Part shown: positions 28,501-40,822 of the stretch, piece by piece | Layout of the letters: the number at the start of each line of letters is the position of its first letter | Numbering within the stretch: position 1 is the first letter of the stretch | Origin: Aquila chrysaetos chrysaetos | Lineage: Eukaryota; Chordata; Aves; Accipitriformes; Accipitridae | Length of the DNA stretch: 64,000 nucleotides | Assembly: GCF_900496995.4 (NCBI RefSeq) | Contig: NC_044004.1 | Location: forward strand, 1,364,001-1,428,000 | Reading direction: 5' to 3' | Program-made: the position numbers and the translations under genes | Notes under the pieces: model-generated | Told to the model about the DNA's origin: nothing | Database searches by the model: none | Seen by the model: only the letters and a program-made list of their open reading frames with translations

Positions 28501-31190
28501 CTGGGGCATGCAAGGACATGTGCGCTCACGGCACTGCTATCTATTGTGTAGGACAAGTCACCACACCCAGAGCGGGCAATGCAAAGTGAAATCAGCTCTG
28601 TGACAGTCCTGCTCGGACACAAGGACGTTGGGCAGACAGGTCAGGTTGGTCTCCAGAGCACCCTTAAAAGCCTCTCCCCACGCACAGGGTGCCCTTACTT
28701 CATGTGCTCCTGACGCACCAGTGACAACACTGGGCACATTCACAACCCACCAGATGTTCAGGCCAGAAGCAAAGTATTAATAAACAGGTCAGATAAATGT
28801 GCCACAGGGATTTCAGGAAGAAAACGATCACCTTTGCAGATTTGGACCTTTCCATCACTGCCGCCTGCAGTTTAAAATCCCAAAGGCACCAGTCCACCCC
28901 AAAAAGCAGGATTATGATTAGCCTCATCCTCAGCTTTCTTAATAGTCACAGTTGAGAAGAGCAGAAGCAGAGGATTTGCTCACCTGCTGTTCTGCCCCAG
29001 CTAATGCTGCTCAGCTGCTTTGTGTCTAAGTGACTGAAAGAGCACAAATCAGTGTGCGCATGTGTCTTGCCTGAGCAAACTGCCAGCCCTAAGGCCAACC
29101 GAGCAGGAGCGCTAATTATCCGTAGACTGATTTTCCAAACCAAAATGGATTTGGAAGCAGAGAGAGGAAGTTCTAGCAGACAGGCGCACTGTGCACCATC
29201 ACTTCTGCAAGGCAGACAGCACCTGGAAAACAGGCTGGGTATTACAAAGAAACAAGTCCTCACGAGGACCTAAAACTGCATCTAGAGATTTTATTAAAGA
29301 ACGTTACTTCCTAAGGTACAGCCACAGGAAGTCAAAAAGCCTGGACTCCCGTTTTCAGATTTTTCAACAAACTGTGGCACCTAACCTGTGGCACTGGAGG
29401 TGGAACCACCTTGACAAGGACAGTGTCCGGCAGAACAGTTAACCCAGCCCACAGCTTGCTGCCCTCGCAGGGGCTGACAAAGGACAGCAGCCAAAGCCAG
29501 GCTGAAGGAACCGCTCCAGTGGCAGCACAGTCTTGAGAAGAGCCATTCCAGTGACTCCTCAAACCCAGTGAGAGTGGGACAAACTCTCCCCAGAAACTTA
29601 GACACGTGCTTACTGGAAACACCACGAGTGTCACACACATGAGGCAGTTGGTCTGCACAAGCAGAGTAAGCCAAGCTTCAGCAGAAAGCTAGAGACATAC
29701 TGATCCCCACAAAACTACCACACTAAATTTACGATGGGCAGAGGAGCGTGCTGCGTGGCACCACCTACTACTGAAAGGACATCACGGCCAGCCCAGCTAT
29801 CACTTTTGGACCTCAGCTCATGACCAGACAGACCAATGAAGGCAAAGTCAAGCACCCTATTGATTCACAGGGAAGGGATTTCCAGAAGCCACCTCCTCCA
29901 CTTCAGTCCACACCGCAAGGTCACCCTTCCCTGACCCACTAATGACAGACGTATGTCCACCCTACTTTTCAAACCCGTCAGCCAAGACGCTCTGTAGGCA
30001 AATGAGGGAGCCGTGCCAAGATTAAGGTTTTGGGTTTGCCGAAGGGTCTTGTTAGAAGAGAGTCAGGACAACCTACAGAAGAAAGTACTTCTGCTCCAGC
30101 TCTTTGAAGGGTTCAGAATTAATGATGAGCTCTCTGCAACAGTTGGGGTAAAACACCCAAATCAAGCATCTTTGTGGGAGCAGGAAGAAAACCGTTACCG
30201 TCGCATATCACTACAAAGAAGAAAAACAGCGTGCTTCTTCATTTCTTCCCTACCCAAAAAGGAAATTAAAAAGGAACAGCTAGAAGTATTAAATGCTTGT
30301 GGGTGGCAATGAAACTGCTTAAAAGACATATTTATGTGCTCTAAGGCAGCAGTATACTAACTATGAAAAAAGGCTTTAAACATTCTCACACACACATCCC
30401 CCTCAGCCACCATGGTTCAACAGTAAAAGAGACTTTCAAGGAATAAAAGGAAAATATTCCAACTCGCAAATTCAAGTAAGCTAAGCACACATGCAAAATA
30501 ATCCATGCAAAAAAAAGACATGTGAAAAGCTAATTAGTTAATATATGAAAAACTAGTAGCTTCTTCAAACATCATCAGCAGGAAACCTGCCAGAGCAAGC
30601 AAGGGAGTGGGAGCTTTTTCAGGAAAACTCTTCTACCATGGAATGGCTGGAAAAATGCTTTGCTGCATCCCATGGATGGGACTAAGGAGTTTCTACCCCA
30701 AAACTTCTCCTGCTGCTGCAGACTGAGAAGTTAATAGAAGATGCTTAGACCAGCTCAGTAAAATGAACAGTTGTGTTTGCTCCAGAACACTAAAGATGTG
30801 TTACATAAAACTGCCAGGCCACAAACACCAGGTCACGAATAACCTATCGCTAATATTTTGGTTACCGCAAGAGAAGTGGAAGACAGAAAACACGATACCG
30901 ATTTCTTTAGTGGCTTCTGCAGCGCGTGAAGAATCCTGCAAGCTACAGAGCACTAAACGTGACTGGGCAAAGTAGAAGTCTTTTTTATGAAATAGTTAGC
31001 AAACATGTAAAAAGTACAATACAGCAAAGGAGACAACAGCTTCTTTGGGTGGCATTCACACTTCTTCACTAGCACTCTTTGAAGGAGTCAGACTTGTTAA
31101 CAAGGGGGATCTGGTCAACCTAAGGCACTTCAATGTTAAAAGCATTATGAAAATTCAAAGGAAAAAATAGATGGTTGATGTTCCTCTAGT
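25547..31190. other. EXOC6B intron 1 segment without genes
   Basis: No recognised gene. A 227-codon open frame at 27588-28271 (+) runs through an A run at 27810-27825 and an A-rich stretch at 28143-28155; it has no recognisable domain and is treated as chance. No transposon is recognised by eye. Confidence 0.55.
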
Positions 31191-31754
31191 TCAGTGTGTT
31201 TCACAGTGGTTTGGAGAAGGGGTGAACATCAAGATGACATTTTGCAGAGGACACAGAACTATTCAGTTGGATTAACTCCAGAGCAAAAAGCTGCAAAGGA
31301 TCTTACAACACTGAGTATCAGGTGACAAAACGACAAATAAAGCTCAGTGTCAGCAGTGTAAAGCAGGACACTTGCAGGGCAGGAACAGGGGACAAACCCT
31401 TTATAATACACCAACAGCAAGGGGCTCCAAATTAACTACTACCACTGAGGAGGAGAGACGCCAGCGGTATTGTGGCTATATTGTCAGAAGTGTTGGCTCA
31501 GACCACAGAGACTGCAAGTAAAAGAAGAGAAAGCAAAGCAGAAAATATCACTGTGACACTTAATACATCTCAAGACGTGAATCTGCATCTTGATCACTAT
31601 GTGCAGCTCTGATCTTTTCAGCATCATCGCAAAAAGGTGATAGTTGCTTGAGAAAAGACACGAAGAAAAGGAACAGGGATAATGAGCAATTCAAAACAGC
31701 TTTACCAGGAGAACAGAATGAATAGATTAAGAACCTTCAGCTTGGAAGGCAGGG

Positions 31755-31785
<31 letters not shown>

Positions 31786-31960
31786 CTGACCTCTCATAAT
31801 CCTTTATAACAGCCTAGACCTTGTCCTACCAAAAAAAAAAAAATTTTAAACCCTAAAGATATACACAATGCACAATTAAACTGTAGAACTCATCACTGTA
31901 TAATGTTTCAATGTGAGAGCACTAGCAGACCAAAATGTTGACGAGACAGTGATGGAGAAA
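31191..31960 (+). mobile_element. Ancient, decayed CR1/L3-like LINE fragment
   Basis: The sequence follows the older amniote CR1/L3 type, not the young avian CR1. The RT active-site region reads FAEDT at 31241-31255, where the family has FADDT, so an essential Asp codon is changed. Further landmarks in order are a block like AAGGATCTTACAACACTGAG at 31298, a block like CCAAATTAACTACTACCACT at 31427, TTCAGCTTGGAA at 31737 followed by a 29-A run (31755-31783), and an end-of-element block like CACAATTAAACTGTAGAACTC at 31871. The order is correct and co-linear for roughly 750 bp. It is heavily mutated and cannot be functional. Confidence 0.7.
31755..31783 (+). repeat. 29-base A homopolymer
   Basis: An uninterrupted run of about 29 A residues inside the old LINE fragment, where the family has a GAAAAGAG-type purine stretch. 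It probably expanded after insertion. Confidence 0.9.
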
Positions 31961-32249
31961 AGATCCATGGGAAGCTCTTGAACAGAGAAACGCTAGTACA
32001 AACTGTGCCAAAAGTCTCCAAGGTGCAGACCGCAAGACACTAGAAGTATGTGTCTATTTGCTCTGTATCTCATTTGATAAGCAGCCACTCCTCACTACCC
32101 GTAGAGCAGGGATAATGAAGAAAAGCTTTTGATGTGACCAGTATGAACATTTTCATCATTTTCTCAACTATTAGTTAAAAGCCCTTCCTTGCATTTATCC
32201 TAAATCCCCACTGCTGCAATTGTAGTCCAGATCCCAGCCTGCGCAGTCA

Positions 32250-32400
32250 TGAAAGAAAAGCTTTTCTTCATCTTCTCAACAGTCTATTCTGCATCTGAAG
32301 ATGAATTGTGTGCCCATCTTGTCCTCTCTAGATTAAGCAATCCCAGTCATTTCAGTTTTTTTCTCAAAGGTTGTGTTTGCTCTCCTTTGGGAAAAAGATT
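32250..32400 (-). mobile_element. Ancient CR1/L3-like LINE remnant, reverse orientation
   Basis: The plus strand at 32318-32385 reads like the complement of the conserved CR1/L3 end-of-ORF2 segment: a CTCTCTAGATTAAGCAATCCCAG block, then CATTTCAG, then TTTTTCTCAAAGGTTGTGTT. The orientation is opposite to the neighbouring fragment at 31191-31960, so it is a separate insertion or a rearranged piece. The boundaries are approximate. Confidence 0.55.
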
Positions 32401-35400
32401 CAGAAAGTATTACTAGGCTTCTGCAGCCATGGACTAAATGGCCATTTTATTTATTTATTTTTAGAAAAAGACAGAAATCCTTCAAACCACTAATTTAAAA
32501 GTGGAATCAGAAAGAGCATGGCAGAAAGGACAGTCTAGGTAGACTTAAATGCCACAGGACTCTGCCTACAGAGTGGCAATCAACCGAGTCCCCAAGCTAC
32601 TACTTTTCTGCAATCCTCTACAGGCAGGACGGCAGAGAACTCTAAAGACAAGCTCAGCTGCCAGCTCAAGATGAAATACTGCTAAGTCATACATAGTGAC
32701 AACTCCAGAAGACACCAAGACAGATTAGTAGAGCAAACTTTCCCTAACGATTCAAGGGAAACATCCCCTTTTAGCTTACTACCTCACAACACTTGTATCG
32801 CATACTGCTATCACAGACAAGGTGCTTGGAGAGTAAGCAGGAAGATAAATTCAGTGAGCTGCTGAGAACCCAGACACACGACCACATCCCACAGAACAGG
32901 AACAGCCATTTGATAATCTATCCTTTGACAGTGATTCATTAAATTCCAGAAAGGAATGTACTTCTGTGAGAAAAACCAAGAAAATACAAGGTATAAATAA
33001 TTGAACAGTACATTCTTGCAAGCTGCTCCCTTCAGAATGCATCAGGGTGCAGACTGAAATAAAAAGGGTTATATGAATTACAAGGATTCACCGTCTCAAA
33101 GCTGTCCACAGAACCTTAGCACTGCAAACGAGAAAGTACCCATAAAACCTGAGATAATTAAGTAAAGCATACCTTCAGGCAGAGATTGCTGATGCTCCAC
33201 ACATTAGGCCAGACCAGTCTGTCTCCCAACAGACTGATAATGCTGATACCAGATCATTTCACAGGAGCAGTTGCTGATACTTTTTTCTCCACAACAGAAA
33301 ACTTGGGGCTGAACAGCATCAGCCTGACCAGAAGGGAATGCTAATATAATTCAAGCAGTATTGCAATGAACTGTCTTTTAAAAGACACTTAATTATGTAC
33401 ATATGAACAGAGGCCCAGGCTCATTTTCAGGAGATTGCAGTTTCCCCATCTGGGTGGCAGGAGAATGGGCTGAAAGATGCTTCAAAAGATCCTACGAGGC
33501 TTTTATTAGCAGACAATTTACAGTTGTTACAAGCAGCTTCCTGAGCAAGCTCTGTGGCCAATAGTTAGCGTCTAGACGGCCTGCACTATTTCTTCATGGT
33601 GTTGCTTTGCTGGCAGTTGGCATTTCACGAATTACTGTACGTAAAGCAAGGGATGGGAGTTGTAGAGACGGGCCTCGTGGAGCCAAGGGGAAGCGTGGCA
33701 CATGGCGCAGCTACAGGGTGCAAAGTCAGGACAATAACTCAGTATAGTTTTAGCTCTGTTACACGTAGGTTCTCACAGTATTCAGCCTCAGGGGATATTT
33801 ACAGATACTGTGTTTGATTTTCAGATGCTCTTCAATTCTTATTGTGCCTGGGACCTTGAGCAGGCACTTCTTAACCAGCCCCAGCACGTATAAGAGAATG
33901 TCCACTTCATCCCAAAGCTGATCCAGGGTCTCTTTCCCCTCTCCTCACCCACGGCAGTTTCAGCTGAAGGACAAACTGCAGCAATCGCAGCCCCCTACCA
34001 CCCGTAAAGGTAGTCCCAAAAGTGATCAGAAGGACACTGTACCATCTTCACATCTCCACTCCACGATACAAATAGGGAAGCTGTTAAGCCAGAGACGCCT
34101 GTCATTACGCCTCACTTCACATCTGTAACACAGACCGTTATCCTCATCTCACCCACTAGTGCAAAGATTAGGACCAGCTTGGCCAGCCTTCATTCTTAGC
34201 ACCCAACCCAGAAGACTCAGACTGCTGCTCCTGCACATGTCATGGTTTCCATGCTCATCCGACCCACCGTAAACCAGTTACGCTCCCCAACCAAGTAAAA
34301 CAGTCTTCTGCCAGGTGAGGGAATTGCAAGCAGCTCATGGAAGAAGGACACGTCCAAGTTCATGGATGTTAGATGTCTAATAGCACAGCTGGCCCCAAGA
34401 CCCGGTACCCTACCACCAAATCCCTTGTGCCAGTCTAGACACTGGGAAGCCACAAAACAAGCCCAAGATGAAGTGGGGGTGAACTGATCCAGCTGAAAAA
34501 ATAACTCAAATAAGGTGGGAAAGGGGAGGGTTTTGTTTCAGCACCCACAGGAATGCTGTGCCACACCAACATTTGGGAGGAGCAATGAAAGATGAGGAAA
34601 CTGCTTAAGCCAATACTGGCCCATCAAAATATACCCCATAGCCCCAACCAGGAGAAGCAATGTGCACTTAATGGCAGGCAGCTTGACCAAGTCCACGTCA
34701 GTGCCCATGACCACGGACTAGGAATGACACAGCAGGTTAGCGTCTGGTTGGACAACCTCACTGAGCTTTTACAAACCTAGCAAGGCTCAGTCTTGACTTT
34801 TGCCATCACCAAGTCCCTCGTTCCCATTCCCTCACAACCTCCTCCCAGGGCTGGAAACACTATTTGTGCTACCACACAGCAAAACATGTTGAAGCAGAAC
34901 TGCATTAAAGCAAAACATTTTTTAGTTTTAGTGGGTTATTTTTCCATCCAGATCCATTTTCCAACCAGGTTTACCACAGGGCTTGTACTAATGCCGCAAC
35001 TTTCAGCTAAGGAGACACTGGGGAGCTCAGAGGGGCTAAGCAAGGGCCCCAGCGCTTGCTGGACCCCATCCATAAGTTTATGTCTAAGAGCAAATCTTCG
35101 GTTTTCCAAGTTCAGCACCAGAAACATGAACGGCACAGGAACAGAGCTGTAGTAGTTCCAGCTCAGCTCCACCTGAAGCCATAGAAGAAAATAAATGAGA
35201 GAACATCCCCCCTTCCAGGTCAGGAGTCAGGATCTCAGACAAGCTGCTGCTGTTTGCACTGTCGCATTGCTCCAGCCAGGACCCGAGGCAGCACTGAACA
35301 ATGTCAGCAAGACGGGCTGCAGCAACACCGCTTCTGGCTCCCACACATCCAGCTCAGGTGTCTCAACACTACCCCCATACAGCCAGCCAGAGTCTGAGGG

Positions 35401-36034
35401 CAGCAAGAAGGACCTAAGGTGATGTCCCTGTGGGAGATGAGGTTAATTATATCCATTAGTCCCAAATGAGCACATTATTTGTCAAGCAGTCAAGCCAGGA
35501 GACCCAGAATCCCAGGAAAAATGCAGTTGAGGACCTCTAGCTCCGTCATTTAAGATAAACCTGGGCAAGGGGGAGGTTATAGGCAGGGGATGAACATGGC
35601 ACACTGCCAGTACAGTAAACAGGTCGGCCAGGTAGTTCCAGGGCAGCCAGAGCAACACTAATCCCAGACACGGTCATGGAAGAGTTGATAAAGGATTTAG
35701 GGAATGGAGCTTAATTACAGTCCTACTTAAATCTCAGTCAAGAGCTGCTCAGTAGAAAAGTAGAAACGCTACCCTATCAAGTGCACTTAATTTCATTCTT
35801 GGGTTAAACAACGTTGTAATCTCTCTGAACACACATAATTAGCAGACATATATGAAACTCCTGTTAAAAATATAGGTCTGTATAAAGGCACAGACTGGAT
35901 GATTGCTGTCTGAGATACAACACTTCTCAGTTTTCTAAAGGGGCACAGGTAAGTACTAGTCCCAACATAACTGATAAAATCTCAACCACTAAGGAACAAT
36001 CTAGAAAGAAAATATATATCTAAAAAGAAAAAAA
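32401..36034. other. EXOC6B intron 1 segment without genes
   Basis: Nothing recognised except a short (TTTA)n patch at about 32446-32462. Open frames are short and without motifs. Confidence 0.55.
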
Positions 36035-36380
36035 AAAAAAAGACTGATGATATAATTTGCAGATGACACAAAAGCTGGCAGAATAACAGACCATGAAATC
36101 AGGCAGCCGTAGAGAACAATCACTTGGAAATCTTGAACCTTCCCAGCAACTTGCACTGCAGGAGAACCAAGCGCGAAGGTACACACGTAGTAATGAGGAG
36201 CATGATCCATAGCTACGAACAGCTGTGCCCACAAGAAAATATCTCTGTATTAAGTAGCAATTCCTGTTATAACACTGGGAAAAAGAGAGCTGCTCCAATC
36301 TCTCGGTGTACAAGCAGCAGACTACCACAGTATCGATGTAATTTTATCTGCCTCTAAAGCAGTGAGGAGACTACAAGAAT
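36035..36380 (+). mobile_element. Very degraded CR1/L3-like LINE fragment
   Basis: A segment at 36045-36077 reads like the RT active-site region of old CR1/L3 elements, with an intact FADDT codon string at 36056-36070, preceded by a 14-A run (36028-36041). Downstream similarity is weak and patchy. Weak echoes of later CR1 blocks may extend as far as about 37560, but I cannot draw that boundary by eye. Confidence 0.4.
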
Positions 36381-37849
36381 ACTGTAACTACATCTATGTG
36401 GCCAGACAGGGCTTTTTTAATTTATCAAATGCTGTTTAAAAATCCTTCACCAATTTCAAAAAGCTGCAAATGCAGCTTGAGAGCAGGAAAAGGGTTTTCG
36501 AGAGCGATAGACTTACAGAGCTCAAGCCGTAAAACTGAAAAGTAGTGACTTGAAAATGCAAGCCTGTATTTTAACCATGAGAAGACACCAGGTGTTAAAG
36601 GACACTGCAGAGGAGCATGGGAAAGGACAGCAGAACATCCGCAGGCTGAAACCAAGAACATTTTAAAATTATTAGCAATTCAGATAATCGCACAAGCTCA
36701 CCTTTAGATGACAGGCTGAGCACAGGGAAGGTGGGTGAAGTTATACAGCCCACATTTATGGGGTGTCATACAAGATAATCTCACTGTTTCTCCTGCCTCT
36801 ATTCTGTACCAGTTTGAGTCAATCATTTACAATCTAGGACTACAGCACAAAACACAGGGCCAAGGAGAAGTTAAAATAAAGGGAGACAATAAGAGAATCA
36901 TAGAAGAAAGCAAGACAGCATCAGATGTGCAATAAAGTAATATCTACATATCAAAAGTAACCTCTACGTATCAAAAGAAACAGTGAGATATTTCAGGACA
37001 AGCACTCGGCAAACGCTGTATGAGCTTGCAGAGTGAGGAACTACCCTTTTCCCAAAGAGTAAGTTTGATTAGAAACCACAGAGGCATCCCAGCAGAGAGG
37101 CAAGCATCCTCACTTTCAGCGACTGCAGCTCGAATATTACGGTCCATCGCTAACTTCCCATCACTTAAAAAAAAAAAAAAAAGCCAAAGTGGACAAAAAG
37201 CTCACCAAAGAGCAACAAACTTGATCGGTCAATTGAGTGTAATAAAAATTAGAGCACTTGGGTGTCACAGCTTAGTCAAGAGGTGGTTTTAAGCGAGAAA
37301 GAGTTTCTTTTCCCTTAGACGGTTATCTGATCCTGCAGAATTAAGTGATTCTTAGAAGCCTAGATACAGAAAGGGGATCCAAAAATACTCTGCAAAATCA
37401 AGAAACATAGCACAAGAGAAAAAACGAGGAACTAGAACAGCAGAAGGAAGTGGAATTAGGAGCAATGGATATAATTAGTAGAGGTTGAATAGCAGGAAAG
37501 ACATCTTGAAGTGGATTATTTTGATTCCAGGAACACCGCAGACTCGAGGGGATCCCCACAAAGACTCACTGAACTCGCTCGGTGTCCTTCTTCAAATACA
37601 ATGACATTCACTGTCAGGTATAAAAAAAAAAGAGAAGAGACCTCCATGGCATCAGAGCCACCAGCGCAGCAAGACACGAGACTGGCACAGCTCATCACAC
37701 AGACCGAGGCTGTTGCAACGCTTCCTCACATGCCCTCGTCTCCCATTTTATATTTAGAATGAAATTCCTCTCCTTGAGGAGGGGCAGGCTTTGTCCCACA
37801 TCTGCACAGCGCCCGGCACAATGGAGTCCCGGCCCATGCCGCTGACTCC
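36381..37849. other. EXOC6B intron 1 segment, no clear features
   Basis: Contains an A run at 37167-37182 and possibly the decayed continuation of the preceding LINE fragment. No gene is recognised. Confidence 0.45.
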
Positions 37850-37960
37850 CAGAATCACAGTGAGAACAGAGCAGAAAAATAGGGCTGGAAGGGACTTCAA
37901 GAAGGCATCTTGTCCTTCCCCTGCCCCAGGGCAAGAATTACTACACTTGCTATTTTTCTA
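37850..37960 (-). mobile_element. Old CR1 3'-end remnant, reverse orientation
   Basis: The plus strand shows an AGAATCACAG tail-like start, then AGGGCTGGAAGGGACTTCAAG at about 37881, then a CATCTTGTCCTTCCCCTGCCC block. This is the recognisable complement of a CR1 3' end, more diverged than the copies at 14.9, 25.2 and 57.1 kb. Similarity fades after about 37960. Confidence 0.65.
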
Positions 37961-40119
37961 AGAGAAAACGTTCTCCCTGATGGGTGGGACGCAAACCCAC
38001 CCAGACAGATGAATTAGTTGGACCTTAAATTTAACATCTTAACCCCTCCGTCACCCTCTGATAATAGCAATTCAGCCTTGAGCGCTATGCCAGGACAACA
38101 CAGAGCATCTGCAGTCGGAGTATCTCACTCTGCCGAGGCAGAAACTGATAAAAGCGCAGTTCTGCAAACAAGCCCCCGCTGGCAGCAGAAGCCCACAGTC
38201 CAGCCTATTTCTGAACTGCGTTTTGGGACTGCTGTTCCTAGAAGGGAAGCCAGCCTAGCTCCCGAAGACACATTTCTTCCATGATGCCTACAAGAAGTGA
38301 GTCACCTTTTTTTTAAAGTTTCATCATCCTCTTTTCCGGACACTCCAGCACATCATGTTTACCCTGAGCTGGTCTTGTTTCAACTCTAAAAATCCTTGCA
38401 GCAGGTATTGCTTATGCTTATATCGTTAATAATACTCCTGATAAAGTACCACTGGACTCCAACAGTAAATGCTAGCAAAGCACAAACCTTTCTTTGCCCC
38501 AGACGCGTATTATTACCGTTCTATGATTCTATGATTCCTGTTTCTTCTGTGAGTATGCAAAGATAGACATTAAGCCCAACTCTTCATCTAACCTTAATAT
38601 TAAGAAACAAGATCAACTGCACTTAGTTCTATGAAATGGAAAAAAACCACCCACACTCTTCATTCTGGCAGTTCCCAGACATTCAAACCAGTTTTTTCAG
38701 TTTTGTTAATAAATCTAACTCTCAGCATCTCCTGCCATTCAGTTTACCCTTGAAGGTTTCACGGGAGACCTTCAGAAAGAAAACTGCAAAAAGTTAAAAA
38801 AAAGTAAACAAATGGGCAACCCTACAGCAAGATAAATTCAGTGTCCTATTGCTCCACAAATGCAAAGCTTTCCCGTTTTAATTTTGTGCCTGCACTGCAG
38901 TATCACTGGAAGTCAAACAGCTTAAACCCATTTATTTTTAAAGACAGCCAGGTGACTCATTTAAAACCATGAGTCTGAAAAACTTAAATATTGAAAAGAA
39001 ATGAAGAGCTATTGTGGAGGGCGTGGGACAGGAGGTTCCAGACCTGTTTATGCCCAAACACTCCCACCTGGCACTGTGATTTCCAGTTCAGCAGCTCCTG
39101 GGCTGATGCAGAGCAGCTGAAAGAGGACAGTGAAACTGACTGCACCGCCCTGCAAAAAGGCACCACACTCCCCTTGCCAGGAAAAGCAACAAAGCTTAGC
39201 CCTGAATTTAAGTTAGTGATAATGCAACCATTTAGATTTTGAAGCTGAGTATTTCTGGTAACACACCTCTATCTTTCCTCACCTCTCAGCCTGATCAATT
39301 GGGTTACAACGAGCTATAAATATCCTCTACCCATTTGTACCATCAACCTTCTAGAGGATAACATGCACACTTGTGCTCAGCGCTGTGAGTAACGCATTTT
39401 GGTTTTGATACGAAGTTCTCTGGAGAACTTCTGCTTTACTTTAAAGAGGGGGAAGGAGGGATGAGGTGTCTCGGTTTGCCAAATCCATTACGTGGCTTCT
39501 AAGAGGACAGCAATGCTAACAGTACGTGGTCTGGCTAGCAAGAACAGGTCTTAGGTGTGCATAATTCATCTAAAATATCACACTCTTTAAAAAATCAAGT
39601 GATTTCTCATGAGACACAGGCTTCAGCTTCACAGCCAGCTACCGCATCTTTCAGATTAATAACGCAGCAGAAGCCACTGCTGCAAAATCCTAACCAGCAT
39701 CACAAAGAAATACCTAAAAGGCTGAAACGCCAGACCCAGACTCGCGGAAAGGAGCAGAAAGAAAAGGAAAAGCTGAACGGGCAGCACTCCTGGGCACGCA
39801 GCTACACCCATCTGCGCTCCTCGGGCAGGAGGAGAGCTCGGCAGTTAACGCAGATGAAGCAACGGGTTCTCCCAGCTGAAGGATACTGCAAGAACCACTG
39901 GGAAAAGATGCTTAACAGGAGAACAAAGGATCCATTAAGCAAACAGAGGCATTAACTCATATCATCATCAGGATGGTAATTGTACCCATACCCACGGCTT
40001 CACAATTAGCCATGGTTTTTGCGAAGCGGACGCAAATCAACAAAAAGGCCAGGCGAGGGTTTACAAGAATAACTTTGACAGATTCCAGGCTAAGGACGAC
40101 AAAATGCCCTCCTTTCTCC
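37961..40119. other. EXOC6B intron 1, proximal part
   Basis: No gene recognised. A tandem CR1-tail-like octamer sits at 38519-38537. The base composition shifts towards GC near 39.7-40.1 kb, approaching the CpG island. Confidence 0.5.
38519..38537 (+). repeat. Orphan CR1-tail-like tandem octamer
   Basis: Two copies of TTCTATGA followed by TTC match the terminal repeat of sense-oriented CR1 elements, but the sequence just upstream does not match the usual CR1 3' end. It may be an extremely short truncated insertion, a diverged subfamily, or chance. Confidence 0.35.
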
Positions 40120-40557
40120 TCTTTCACCAGCCGCCCCCTCGGGGAAGGCGGCAGCAGGCTGCGGGCACCCCGAGAGCTGCCGGAGGGGCTGTGGGGGGCT
40201 CAGACCCCCTCAGGGGTCTGAGCCGGAGGGTGAGAGCCCGCCGCAGGAGCTGACACCGCAGCCAGGCAGGAGAAGCCACCCCACGACCCCGGCCCAGGCC
40301 GGGCACCGGGCACAGGCCGAAGCTCCCCCAGCCCCGTCACGGCGCTTCCACCTCCCGGGCAGCCCCGCCGGGGCCGGGGAAACAGGCAGGGGGGAAGCAC
40401 TTCTCAGAGACGACTATGAAATAATAATTAAAATGTCCTCATTGCCTCAAAGTTTCGGGGGGGGGAAGGGAAAAGCGAAGCCTGACCGAGCCCCCCCCCG
40501 CCTCCCCTCCGCCCAGACTGGCCGCCCCCGGGTCCCGCCGCCCCGCCCCGGCCGCAC

Positions 40558-40670
40558 CTGAGCGTGGGGCCGATACAGGCCGTGTCGGTGCTCTCGATCT
40601 CCCGCAGGATCCGCTCGTGTTCCGCCGCCGTCTCCAGGCTCTCCAGCTCCGCCATCTTCCCCCGCTCCAT
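40558..40670 (-). CDS. EXOC6B: EXOC6B coding exon 1 (exocyst complex component 6B, SEC15B N-terminus)
   Basis: Read on the minus strand from the ATG at 40670-40668, the exon encodes 37 codons plus two bases. The peptide starts MERGKMAELESLETAAEHE and ends STDTACIGPTLR, which I recognise as the N-terminus of vertebrate EXOC6B; this segment precedes the coiled-coil and SEC15 regions encoded by later exons. The exon ends with AG followed by the donor GTGCGG (40557-40552), splitting the last Arg codon in phase 2. The protein is a subunit of the octameric exocyst, which tethers secretory vesicles to the plasma membrane and, as the SEC15 subunit, binds Rab GTPases. The first ATG has C at -3; the second in-frame ATG (codon 6) has A at -3 and G at +4, so some initiation there is possible. 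Only this exon is in the window. SPR lies divergently upstream. Confidence 0.92.
40648..40658 (-). promoter_or_regulatory. YY1-type element over EXOC6B codon 6
   Basis: The minus strand reads AAGATGGCGGA, close to the YY1 motif AANATGGCGGC, overlapping the second in-frame ATG. YY1 sites just downstream of the transcription start and over the initiator ATG are common in CpG promoters. Function here is inferred. Confidence 0.45.
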
Positions 40671-40822
40671 GGGGCTGCGGCCAGCCGGCGGGCGGGCGGG
40701 CCGACCCACCTGCCCTGCCCGGCCCGGCTCTCCCCGCCCCGGAGCAACACCAGCAGCCGGGGCCGCCCGCTACCTCTCCGTTCACTCTCCGTGCGGCCCG
40801 GCCCGGCGCCGCCGCTGCGCCC

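Larger units (their letters stand above)
1..40557 (-). other. EXOC6B: EXOC6B intron 1 (left part, open at the window edge)
   Basis: The splice donor of EXOC6B coding exon 1 lies at 40557-40556 on the minus strand, and no sequence encoding the next part of the protein (the segment following the TLR residues) is seen to the left. The whole stretch is therefore read as intron 1. The family's first introns are known to be very long in mammals. The stretch is AT-rich compared with the right end of the window, holds CR1 insertions in both orientations and many homopolymer runs, and has only short or low-complexity open frames. Intron identity is inferred from the exon and from the absence of another gene. 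Confidence 0.75.

Noticed and set aside
31755..31783. Poly(A) tail of a processed pseudogene or SINE
   Set aside because: The run lies in the middle of an old CR1/L3 fossil whose landmarks continue on both sides, so it is an internal expansion.
1..40557. EXOC6B exon 2 inside the window
   Set aside because: No minus-strand segment encodes the expected continuation of the protein with a preceding acceptor; the intron simply extends past the left edge.
40671..40709. Upstream extension of the EXOC6B frame
   Set aside because: The codon at 40709-40707 is GTG; the ATG at 40670 gives the recognised N-terminus MERGKMAE.
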